The notes under the pieces were generated by a model that was given only the letters and a program-made list of their open reading frames with translations, had not been told where the DNA came from and did no database searches. Made by a program: the position numbers and the translations under genes. 64,000 nt of DNA from the NCBI GenBank assembly GCA_024752435.1, contig CP103036.1, positions 496,001 through 560,000 of the forward strand. The letters run 5' to 3'. Below are positions 49,204 to 59,597 of the stretch, piece by piece. Numbering within the stretch: position 1 is the first letter of the stretch; the number at the start of each line of letters is the position of its first letter. The DNA is from Allantophomopsis cytisporea. Lineage: Eukaryota > Ascomycota > Leotiomycetes > Phacidiales > Phacidiaceae.

Positions 49204-50034
49204 ATGTCGTCAATAACCGACTTATTTGGCCTCAAAGGCCAGACAGCACTCGTTACAGGTGGCACCAGAGGCATAGGACAAGCAATGGCGGTGTCAATGG
49301 CACGCGCTGGAGCAGATATCATTCTTATTCAGGTAATTCCCCAATTTCAAAGCCAAAGGCAGCCTAACAATTATCAGCGTACACCTACGGATACTCAGAC
49401 CAAGTCTCAAATTGAAGCTCTTGGGCAAAAAGCGATTATTTACGAAGCCGATCTATCGAACAATGACTCTGTAAAGTCTGCGGTCACTAAAATTCTCGGT
49501 GATAGCCACAAGATCAGCATTCTCCTGAATTGCGCTGGTATTCAACGCCGTCATCCCAGCGAGAAATTCCCAGATGATGACTGGACCGAAGTCCTCCAAG
49601 TAAATCTCACAACAGTTTTTACTCTTTGTCGTGAAATTGGCGCCCACATGCTCTCTCTCCCTGTCAATCCCTCTGGTCGTCGAGGCAGCATAATCAACAT
49701 TGCCTCTCTCCTCAGTTTTCAGGGAGGTCTTACAGTGCCGGCATATGCAGCCAGTAAGGGAGGTGTAGCTCAATTAACAAAGGCTCTCGCAAACGAATGG
49801 ACGTCTAAAGGTGTTACGGTTAATGCAATTGCTCCCGGATATATTGCTACAGAAATGAATACAGCATTGATTGAGGATGAAAAAAGAGCAGAAAGTATTT
49901 TGGCAAGAATTCCTGCTGGAAGATGGGGTAAGCCGGAAGATTTTGAAGGTACCGTGGTATGGTTAGCGGGTAAGGGCGCAGGCTACGTAAGTGGACAAGT
50001 AATCTGTGTAGATGGAGGCTGGATGGGAAGGTAG
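49204..50034 (+). CDS. KduD-like SDR (2-deoxy-D-gluconate 3-dehydrogenase family)
   Basis: Two exons, 49204-49332 and 49378-50034, give 261 residues; the 45 nt intron is phase 0 and its removal restores the DIILIQ-RTPTDT join. The intron happens to be open in frame, so an unspliced reading is also continuous. Start at 49204 (MSSITDLFGLKGQTALVTGG) fits the family; an upstream methionine in the same frame at 49048 would add a low-quality leader. Marks: TGGTRGIG cofactor loop, NCAGIQRR at the NNAG position, NIASLLSFQGG with the catalytic Ser, YAASKGG, and the C-terminal GQVICVDGGWMGR. KduD-type enzymes oxidise or reduce keto-deoxy-gluconates. First gene right of the regulator, with which it shares a promoter region. 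Confidence 0.9.
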   Translation: MSSITDLFGLKGQTALVTGGTRGIGQAMAVSMARAGADIILIQVIPQFQSQRQPNNYQRTPTDTQTKSQIEALGQKAIIYEADLSNNDSVKSAVTKILGDSHKISILLNCAGIQRRHPSEKFPDDDWTEVLQVNLTTVFTLCREIGAHMLSLPVNPSGRRGSIINIASLLSFQGGLTVPAYAASKGGVAQLTKALANEWTSKGVTVNAIAPGYIATEMNTALIEDEKRAESILARIPAGRWGKPEDFEGTVVWLAGKGAGYVSGQVICVDGGWMGR

Positions 50035-51484
50035 ATCTTCAATAAAGGTGCGAGAGCAGCTGGTTTCTAGAGTATCCTACTATAGATGATGAGTATATAT
50101 TTATGCCCCATTACATTGTCTGCCGAAAGATGTCCACACGAGTGGGTGAGGAACAGAAGGTAATGAAGTCACAGAGAGGAGGGAAGAAGGAACAGGTTAT
50201 AATAACTAGTTCATTTGCACAGAACAAGGAGGGACTACAAGAGTATAGAGCACAGGGATGCAAAAGGGAGCCAAATATTATAGTTTTCCAATCTAGATCT
50301 AGTTATCTACCTTATGCCTTACTTACGAAAATCTGGCAACGCTTCACTACCAGGAGAAAAAGAACATATATATTCGGGATATGTATCCTGAGCCTCTCGT
50401 GCGCGGAGTGTCATCACTGTTCGGTCGATAAGAGCTAAGGGAGCAGTCCCGCCCCCCCTATCTTCCCCAAGTCCTCCAGTCCTCCGGTTCTTCAATTGTA
50501 AGATCTGAGGGCGTTACAACCGAGCAAGGCCATAGGGCGACAGGAGGAGCGGGGGCTGGCAAGAGCCAGAACATGGAAAGCGAAGACTCATGCGAGAGTC
50601 AGTATGGATAGAGATACAATAGAGATAGAGAGAAAAGAGACAATTAGCGCGGACGCGCGGCAAACCTGGATATCATTACGTATTGGAGCTTGTTTTTAAA
50701 GCAAAACAGCTCCAATTTATATGAATTTTATGTATGGCCAATTGCAGTGCGTAATTGCGGCTGCGTTGGAGGCGGCTCTGGCTTGTTATGGCGCCTCAAA
50801 TATCGGGTGGGACATTCAGAACATCATACCATCATAGGTAAGGTAAGGTACTATTCAGAAAAGCGGAAGATTATGCTTGGATTTAAGAATCCGTCATATC
50901 CCGCGTTAACATACTGTGCGATATCTTCGTCGGCAATTGAGATCATCCCCCGCACTTCCGATTAGATATGAAGGATGGGGATCAATAACCGACGACGGCT
51001 ATTGAGCTATGTATGTCGAGTTATCCATACATTATGTCAGGTACGGACGGTGGAAATTGTTTTATGCCGTCGGTTCTTCCCGCCTCCACATTGATATACC
51101 TACAATTAGAGTTCTTAAACAAACGCCGACAAGACATCAATACTTACGGAGAAGCTTTGAAGAGGCGCGATACAACCTAGGCACGTGCTAGGGTATCTCA
51201 AGCTTTATAACGGTGGTCTGTGAGGACTTAGCAACGTTTTCCAAGATATGAACCAGATCACCGTGTCAAGTACCCGTAGCTTGCGACAAACTTTGATCTG
51301 GGCCCGGCAACTGGCGGGATTTGATGGTCGTACGTCCCAGGCGACTTATCCGTGACGTGACAACGCTTCCCTCTCACCCCGCAAACCTACGAGCTTTGAC
51401 GCCTTTACTGAAATTCTAAATTCTTTTCTTTGATTCCTCATACACAGATATTGAACATTGAAAGACGATTGAATTGCATACATC
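50035..51484. other. Intergenic 1.45 kb
   Basis: No gene recognised; small frames without motifs. The last 200 bases form the promoter of the hydroxyacid dehydrogenase gene. Confidence 0.45.
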
Positions 51485-52638
51485 ATGGCTGCTCCTGTTG
51501 CATTGCTCATTGGCGGCATCACTCATGTCAAGGATGAGTGGGAAGCTTTATCTCCAAAGATAATTCTTAAGGTATGTAGCTAGGGAACAAACTACATTGG
51601 CGGTTATTGATTGTCCCTCAATAGGAATATCCGAGGGGAACTCGAAAAGACTTTCTTTCCAAGTGTCAAGCAGGAGAGTTTGACAACGTCGTTGTGATAT
51701 ACAGATCGAACGAATCGACAAGTGTTTGTTATACCAAAGCAAACCATTGCTCTCATCTAACAGCTATAGATAACTGGGCCCTTTGACGAAGAGCTTGTCT
51801 CCGCTCTACCTAAGTCGATGAAATACATAGTCCACAATGGAGCAGGATATGACAACATCAAGATCGACGCCTGCACAAACAGAGGTATGACAATTGATTG
51901 CTGCAGCGAAAACTGTACTTATTCAATACAGGAATATCCGTCTCGAGCACACCACAAGCCGTCAACAATGCTACCGCGGATATAGCCGCCTTTTTGATGA
52001 TCGGCGCACTGCGACGAATCACTGTTCCATTCAATGCCGTTCGTGCTGGTGACTGGCGCGGCAAGACACAGATGGGCTATGATCCACAGCAGAAAGTGCT
52101 CGGAATCCTAGGGATGGGAGGTATTGGCACCGAACTTGCTAAGCGTGCCCTTGCTTTTGGCATGAAGATTCACTACCACAACCGCAACCCACTTCCCAAA
52201 TCTCATCCCATGAGCTCGGTCGCCACCTACGTCTCCTTCGATGATCTACTCTCCACCTCAGATGTACTCTCTCTTAACCTTTCTCTCAATGCATCTACAC
52301 GGCACATCATCTCTCGTCCACAGTTTGAAAAGATGAAGCAAGGTATCGTTATTGTTAACACAGCGAGAGGAGCGCTTATTGATGAAGCTGCCTTGGTGGA
52401 GGCCTTAGAAAGTGGGAAAGTATTCTCAGCTGGGCTTGATGTCTATGAAGAGGAACCTAAGATCCATCAAGGCTTATTAAATAGCGATAAGGTTGTTCTT
52501 CTGCCACATATCGGGACAAATACGAAGGAGACGCAGGCTGATATGGAGAGATTGGTCCTGGCAAATCTTAAGAGTGCCGTTTGGGAGGGCAAATTACTTA
52601 CTCAGGTACCAGAGCAGAAGCCAAGTGTCAAATTGTAA
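51485..52638 (+). CDS. D-isomer-specific 2-hydroxyacid dehydrogenase (glyoxylate/hydroxypyruvate/2-ketogluconate reductase type)
   Basis: Four exons, 51485-51571, 51625-51723, 51770-51884 and 51932-52638, give 335 residues; all introns are about 46-53 nt. The second intron uses GTTTGT as donor, the choice that keeps frame. The substrate-binding half includes IVHNGAGYDNI and NATADIAAFLMI. The Rossmann half has LGILGMGGIGTELAKRA (GxGxxG), NTARGALIDE with the catalytic Arg, DVYEEEP with the catalytic Glu, and LLPHIGT with the catalytic His, so the active site is complete. The family reduces 2-keto acids with NAD(P)H and includes glyoxylate reductases and 2-ketogluconate reductases. In this neighbourhood a sugar keto-acid substrate is the better guess, but it is an inference from context. 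Confidence 0.92.
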
Positions 52639-53277
52639 TGGCTGGGCATGACGCATAAGACTTTCAAACTATATCACATATAAGAATTGGAAGATCAAGT
52701 TTATTAATGTTTTGTTTGCCTCTTATCAGGTCGCTGAGCTCTCTTACGTGGAGCACAATGCACTAACGTGAAGTGGAGTTATAATCCATGATTATTGTCT
52801 GCTGTGTCTTCTATACGTTAAGTGAATACTATACTCGCCTGTACCTCATCTCACATAACAGGTTAAAATAAAGAATTCCGCGGGTGCATTCTTTAGGGAC
52901 AGAGGGAGTGGGCATCACCGATTGATTGCCTGCTCCTCTTTCTGAAAAACCGATTACATACCTTCAGAAGGGAAGGACATAGAGGAGCAGAACCGAACTC
53001 ACTAATTGGTATAGATCCGAATCTCTGCCTTTTAACTCTTCTTTTCGTGCTCCCTTTTTGCTCAAATTTTCAAGTGCCCAACATATTTACATGTGGTAAA
53101 CATGAGAGGTTTAACGAAAGTTTATATTATTATTTCATGGTAAGCGCATGCCATTAACAGTGAGAAGCAATTTTTTGCCAACAAAATAATGCATCAATTT
53201 ATACAACTATCAAAAAGGTAACACGTATTCCACAAGTAACAGCTATATACTCAAACTCCTATCTGTCCGGTACAATC
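52639..53277. other. Convergent 3' spacer, 640 bases
   Basis: Lies between the 3' ends of the hydroxyacid dehydrogenase and sugar transporter genes; AT-rich, nothing recognised. Confidence 0.4.
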
Positions 53278-55001
53278 TCACTCTTTGTGTATGACTTCAA
53301 CATCGTGCTTCTCCGGGACATGTTCGACTTCATCCGAGTCCCCCGAAAACAGCTTGTCAATAGCTTCCAGCTCCAAACCCTTAGTCTCCGGAAAGAACAT
53401 GTATATGACTGGCACGAAGCTAGCATTGAGAACGGCAAAGATAATATATGTTTTCCAACCAATGTTCGAGATTGCTATCGGCGTGACTTGCACAATCATA
53501 TAACTATATACGTCAGTAAAGAACAACTGATGTTTGGGGATAACAAGTGAACAGCATACTTGATAATCCAATTAGATGCAGTAGAAATAGAAGAACCGCG
53601 TTGACGGAGGCGGAGAGGAAGAATCTCGGAAGGATATACCCAGACAGTAGCCTGGAAGCCGATGGTAAAAGCACCCTGGAATACAAAGAGCATAGCAGCA
53701 GCTCCGATGCCGGCTGTATGTGCAATAGAGGTATTGTTCTGCACTTGAAAGATAAGAGCTGCTTGTACTGCCATGACTGCTGCCATGACGCTGATCATAG
53801 ATAGGAGAAGAGGTCGGCGACCAATACGATCGATCAGGAACCAAGGGATGAAAGATGCAACAAAGAACCAAGTTTGTAGGAATCCGGACATCAAGGCTGA
53901 TGTGTGTTGATCGAAACCAATAGACTTCTCAAAGAGAGTACCGGAGTAGTATATGATGGCATTGATTCCTCCAAGCTGTGACTATTTAGTATAGGCTGTG
54001 ACCAAGATAAGGAAGCTACATACCTGTTGAAAGATCTGAATGGAACAAGCAATCAAGAACCTCTTCTGACTCTGGATATGGTCATTTTTCAAAAGATCTC
54101 TCCAAGAGCCAGCACCAATAGAAGCTTCTAGAGCAACTGTACTCAGAATTTCTTGGTGAAGATACTGCACTCTAGCCTGATCAGCGTCTTTTCCATTCAG
54201 CCGCATAAGAACTTCAAGAGCTTCATCAGGTCTATCGTGGGCAGCTAGCCAACGAGGAGTCTCCGGAATCATAAGAAGAATTAGAAGCATTGGTACCAGG
54301 AACAAAACTTGCAAGATGACTGGTATTCTCCAAGCATAGCTGGAGGTGTGTGATGAGAATGCATAGTCGATCCAGTAAACGAAGAAGATTCCAAAATTGA
54401 GGGTAGACAATTGCGCGCATACAACTAACTTATGTAAGCAAAAGCAAAAACGAAGGGTAAAAGGAGGCTATTGGTAATACTTACATCTTCCACGTGCAGC
54501 TTTGGGTGAGAACTCTGACTGCAATACAGGCACTGTAGAGTTGATGGCTCCCATACCAATCCCAGAAACTATTCTAGCAACAATCATTTGAGGACGTCCG
54601 TAAGAAGTGCACTGAAGTATTGCACCAATGATCATGATGACCACTCCGATAGCAATACTTTTCCTTCGTCCTAGATGCTCGCCATAGATCGCTGTCGCAA
54701 TCGAACCAAAGAAACACCCAACTGGATCACCATCAATACATAAGCTATCTTGATTCAAGAGTTACTCTTACCTTCATAGATGGCCACAATGAGTCCAACA
54801 ATTGTCGCCGAGGGTTTTCCAAATGTATCGTTAAACGCTGTCCCTCCGACTTCAAAAACGTTAGTCTTATCGATGCAATTGCAGGAGACAATGCATACCA
54901 AGACCGCCCATCAAACCATTATCAAAACCGATCAAAAGGAACCCCAACGACGTCAACACAGTGACCGTCCCCAAGAGCATTTGACCACGGGGCTGATACA
55001 T
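53278..55001 (-). CDS. MFS sugar transporter
   Basis: Six exons on the minus strand (55001-54899, 54849-54772, 54721-54485, 54424-54024, 53975-53560, 53503-53278) join in frame to 486 residues with twelve predicted membrane segments. Sugar-porter signatures: GFDNGLMGGL after helix 1, GEHLGRRKSI in the helix 2-3 loop, PETPRWLAAHDR after helix 6, QIFQQLGGINAIIYYSG at the start of helix 7 spanning an intron, DRIGRRPLLL, and PETKGLELEAID after helix 12. The first exon begins MYQPRGQMLL; no signal peptide is expected. The C-terminal tail is acidic. Probably a plasma-membrane proton-coupled importer; substrate unknown. Divergent from the lactonase gene over 706 bases, consistent with shared control of uptake and lactone hydrolysis. 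Confidence 0.92.
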
Positions 55002-55707
55002 GATACAAGTGATTGTTACAATATTTTAAAAAGCTCTCAAGATGCTAGAGGAACGAAGCTCATGAGCATGGGAGATAAGTGAATATGGATGAAACAGCGG
55101 AATGAAGTGAATCTCACACAGGCATCTTCATCCTTAAGAGCACGATGACCTTTGAAGCTCCTGTATATGGAATCTGGAGAAGCTGGGGTAACACGATCTA
55201 GCTGCACGATCCTTTGATTGCGGGATAGCGTATTTACGCATTGACGGCAGACGTTGCCCAGCTGGTCATCATGCTAGATGATTCAAAGTCACGCTTGGAT
55301 AACCGTTTAGCGCAAACCTTCCATCTGTTGGAAACGTTCTTGATAGCGGCTGGCCAAAAGGAGATTGGGACCTGAGCCGATGGATGTGGCTGTTGTCACC
55401 AGTGTCATTCGACCAGCGTCACAGTCCGCAACATAAAAAATTGTAAGCGGTATTTGACGGCTTCTGAACATTTTAAATATATCTTGCTTGCCGGAACGGC
55501 AATCAGTCTGGCTATTGATGAGGTGACGAGTTGTTGTAGTATCGGCATACAGTTTTATGGTGATGTAGCTGAGATGCGAAGGGAGACCGAGGTCCACAGT
55601 TTCTTGGGGTTCGCGTACATGAAGATCATCCCGCTCAATCGTTCTAAAATTGAGTGCACCACCGACTGCCTGTTCCCCGCCGACATTATTACCATCAACA
55701 CCACAAT
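55002..55707. promoter_or_regulatory. Divergent intergenic region between transporter and lactonase
   Basis: About 700 bases with no supportable gene. Two adjacent SYGGRG-type motifs are visible, CTGGAG at 55174-55179 and CTGGGG at 55183-55188. Overlapping frames at 55307-55732 lack motifs. Confidence 0.4.
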
Positions 55708-56746
55708 ATGGCAAGTTCAAGCTCCCACATAGCCTCTTATCACGAATCATTTGCGGCAATTGCTGGCGACTGCGGCCTTACACTTTGCCTTGAGAACAAC
55801 TCCTATCCCTTCGCCCATGAAGCTGGTGTGTTTATCGCCGACACCAATGAACTATTCATCACCAGCAATCGATATCCTGATGAAGACGGACATCCAAAAA
55901 TTCAAATCTCTAAGATCAAGATCCAAAACGACAAGACATATGTTCAGGAAGAAATCAATGCTGATGTACCAATGGCCAATGGCGGTGTAAATTACAAGGA
56001 CGGCATTCTCTTCTGCGCACAAGGAGACCATAACTCTCCAAGTGGTCTAATCTACATGGAACGTTTTCCACCATACAAGACCACACCTATCATCCAAGGA
56101 TTTCATGGCCGACAGTTCAATTCCGTCAATGATGTAGTAGTCCATAGCGATGGCTCTATCTGGTTCACAGACCCCATCTATGGCTTTGAACAAGGAATTC
56201 GTCCCAAACCACAACTTCCATGTCAAACATATCGTTTCGATCCGAAGAATCAGAGTATCAGGCCAGTAGCAGACGGAATTGCACGACCAAATGGAATTTG
56301 TTTTTCGCCAGATGAGAAGACAGTTTATATCACAGATACGGATTTCATTCATGGGGATGGGTCCACAGATCCAACAAGAGGTTCTTCCATGTAAGTTCCA
56401 GGACACCTCCGGTATGGTTGTCGTGCTTATTGGGCATAGATACGCATTTGATGTCACATACTACCATGGCGAGCCGTTTTTGACGAATCGAAGAGTCTTC
56501 GCCATGGCAGATGTAGGTGCTCCTGATGGCATTAAATGCGATACAGAGGGCAATGTTTATAGTGGGTGCTTTGATGGGTTGAGCATATGGTCACCAGGTG
56601 GTGTTCTACTTGGAAAGATACTGATTGAGGGGGGGTTGGCCAACTTCTGCTTCGGAAGAAATGGCGAATTGTTCTTGCTGAACGAAACACGAATGTGGAG
56701 AGCTCAACTTGATATTTCAGTGAAAGGTGCATTGCTGGGCATATGA
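55708..56746 (+). CDS. SMP-30/gluconolactonase-type lactonase
   Basis: Two exons, 55708-56390 and 56440-56746, give 329 residues; the 49 nt intron splits an Ile codon. The SMP-30/LRE beta-propeller is recognised from HEAGVFIADTNELFITSNR (first metal-ligand Glu), FNSVNDVVVHSDGSIWFTDP (Asn and Asp), RPNGICFSPDEKTVYITDTD (Asn, then Asp) and GAPDGIKCDTEGNVYSG near the end. These are the usual divalent-metal and catalytic residues. The family hydrolyses sugar lactones such as gluconolactone or rhamnonolactone to the free acid. No signal peptide, so probably cytosolic. It would act after a sugar dehydrogenase and before the keto-acid enzymes nearby. Confidence 0.92.
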
Positions 56747-57777
56747 AAACAGCATGAACTTGAATTTGAGTATCTGATGTACTGCTTTTCGTCTCAGATT
56801 TCTCGTGTTTCTGTGGTAGATCGCTGCCTGCTTAATCGTTGAATTTAAGGATGCCCTCATTCTCTGGCTTTTATGTGTTATGTTATCTCTTGTCTTCCGT
56901 TTGAATCTATAATCAAATATAACGAAATTATCGGATGATAGAATTATATAATCAGGAATCCTGCAACCGAGTTTTGACTCACCAGGCTAACACAGCCAAT
57001 TAAATTCACTCTATAAGTATTGGTACTCTATTCTTTAAGCATAAATATGATCGAGGTTTCTTCGGCTACCAAAGAAAGTTTTTTCCTTTAATGCTTATTA
57101 CACTATCTTCAGGCTTATATTATTATCTTAGACTCAAAGATCTGTGCTTACCTTGTCTTTCAGACTGATGACCATCAGTCCAGCTCGCTTCAAAGTCAAT
57201 AATTCAACCGCAAACCTTTCACATATTACATCCTAACAGCAGAGCGTTCCTTCTTACGAAAGGTCCCCAGTTTTTTCTTGCCTCTTGACCACATATAAAA
57301 ATTCCTCCTCCATCCAGAAGCAGAAGCACAGACTGTGGATCAGGAGGGTAACTTATTGTTGTGCCAATGTAGCCATCGTCTCGTTGTATTTGAATTCATA
57401 AATGGCCTCTCCCCACTTCAAGTCAACATGGGATCAACGACTACTCTCAATATAGATTGACTCTCTTGTCCAGATATAACATATTCCGCCAACACTACAA
57501 ATAAGGTGTTGTTACTATCTAGATGGTTAGATAACGGCCCCACAGTTGCTAGAGCCTCTGCCAATACTCGATTCCGCATATTGTTCCTAGCGAGAAGTTA
57601 TGCCCCACCTTTTTTGTTGAGTTGAATTTGAAGAAAACAATTCAGACATTTTTGAAAAAGGTTATGAACAGAATAAGTTGACGCAAACGGCTAAATATCC
57701 GGTATCTCTTTCCGACTCGAATTAAATTATTTCGTTTGTATCTCCAAGCTGGTGAATGGTTGTTCTCGGCATAAGAA
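56747..57777. other. Intergenic 1.0 kb with an 18 bp dyad
   Basis: Between the lactonase and the MCT-type transporter, both on the plus strand. AT-rich, without a gene. A perfect 8-base dyad separated by two bases lies at 57163-57180. Confidence 0.45.
57163..57180. promoter_or_regulatory. Perfect inverted repeat GACTGATG-AC-CATCAGTC
   Basis: Two 8-base arms separated by AC, about 600 bases upstream of the MCT-type transporter. It could be a binding site for a dimeric regulator or a chance palindrome; no second copy was noticed. Confidence 0.3.
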
Positions 57778-59128
57778 ATGTTGGAAAAGATGGCTCCTGG
57801 AGCCGCGCGTCCGAGCGAAGAGGTTATTGAAATGCCACAAACTCCTGATGTTGAGACACAATTATCGCCACCCCCGAACGGAGGATTGATAGCATGGTCC
57901 CAAGTCTTGATGGGACATCTCATCCTCTGCAACACTTGGGGTTATGTTAATTCTTTCGGTCTCTTCCAAACATATTATGCCACCGCTCTGAATCGTACCT
58001 CTAGCGACATATCGTGGGTCGGATCCATCCAGACATGCCTAATCTTTTTTGTTGGTACCTTCTCAGGAAGAGTTGCAGATGCTGGATACCATAGATCGGT
58101 TGTAGCTACCGGTCTAGGATTACAAATCATTGGTTGTTTTTGCACCTCTGCATCAACAGAGTACTGGCAACTTCTCCTTTCTCAGGGCATATGCCAAGGT
58201 ATTGGCGATGGCTTAACCTTTTGTCCTACGATATCTCTAGTATCATCATACTTCACCACAAAACGAACTCTTGCCATTTGTTGTGTTGCGTCAGGAGCTG
58301 CAACTGGTGGCATTATCTTCCCTATCATTGCACAACAGCTTCTCGACTCGCTAGGCTTCGTCTGGACTGTCAGGGTGATGGGTTTCGTAATTCTTGCAAA
58401 TGCGGCAATTGCTCTTGTCCTCGTCCGACCAAGAATTCCTCCAAGGAAGACAGGAGCCTATATTGAATGGGCAGCATTCAGAGAACTGCCATACACGTTG
58501 TTTTGCATTGGATCATTCTTGAATATTTGGGCCACCTACTTTGCGTATTTCTATGTAAGTCCACTTCCCTGAAACTAAGACTTACTGCCTTGCTCATATC
58601 ACACAGATTTCCTTATATGGAAAGAAAATATTGAAAATCTCATCCTCGGACTCGTTCAAGCTCTTGATCGCCATGAACGCTGTTGGAATTCCCGGACGCC
58701 TTGTTCCTGCATATCTAGCCGACAAATACTTTAGTGCCATCATAGTCCTAATTCCTATATCGTTCTTCTCTGGAGTTATGATCTTCGCATGGATAGGTGT
58801 GCATAATCTTTCTGGTTTGTTCGCCTTTGCCATCTTGTATGGATTCTTTTCATCTGGATGTCAAGGGATCTTTCCAGCTGCAAGTACCTCCCTAACGAAA
58901 GACCAATCGAAGATGGGAGTTCGCATTGGAATGATATTCACTATTGTTTCGATTGCTTGCTTGACAGGTCCTCCAATCGCTGGTGCACTCATCTCTGCCA
59001 ACAAAGACGGGCAGTATCTATATGCACAGATATTTGGTGGGTTATCTTTCATACTTGGATCTTGTACGATTTTTTGTGCGAGAATGGCACAGATAGCTTT
59101 AGAGAAGAAATCAGCCGGAAAAGATTAG
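57778..59128 (+). CDS. MCT-type MFS transporter
   Basis: Two exons, 57778-58554 and 58607-59128, give 432 residues with about twelve membrane segments. The N-terminal signature of the fungal monocarboxylate-porter family is present: PNGGLIAWSQVLMGHLILCN, then GYVNSFGLFQTYY, WVGSIQTCLIFFVG, and GLTFCPTISLVSSYF later on. The C-terminal half includes GIPGRLVPAYLADKY and GCQGIFPAASTSLTKDQSKMG. Fungal members are variously annotated as riboflavin, monocarboxylate or metabolite transporters, so the substrate is open. Import of the hydroxy or keto acid made by the cluster, or its export, would fit the surroundings. Confidence 0.9.
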
Positions 59129-59597
59129 ACGTCGAACTGAATTAGACCTATATTAAGGATAGAGCACTATAGACACGGACAGCAGCAATTCATACAAAGT
59201 TCCTTTTGGCCATCTTGACACAATCTATCGGTATATAGATATAGATATATGTCTAATACCACCAGAAAATATCATCCATGGCCATGCAAGCAATGTCAAT
59301 ATTCAGGTCAACTCCAAATCGCCGTGGAAACAGTTCCAATCATAAAAAGTATGGCTTTAAGCATACCACGCACCATGAGAGTCATTACCACCGTGGAGGT
59401 ACAGCAGGGTTCGTTTGAAAGTGGGGGGTCGAAGTGGCCTAACCGCTAGACCCCTGCAACGGCAAGGATATCAATATAGCCTTGTGTGTCGTCGTACGTA
59501 TATGCTGACGGGCAAGCATTCAGCCGTCAATGGCCCCCAAAGTCAGCCTTTAAGATCTTCCTTTCTACAATGTTTTCTTCAATCCAATGCCTGAGTG
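59129..59597. other. Spacer of 470 bases
   Basis: No gene recognised; a stretch near 59425 vaguely resembles tRNA arms but does not fold into one. Probably the promoter of the next gene. Confidence 0.4.

Noticed and set aside
59420..59490. Possible tRNA (GTGGCCTAACCGCTAGAC-like stretch)
   Set aside because: No acceptor stem pairing and no GGTTCGA-type T-loop at the right distance.
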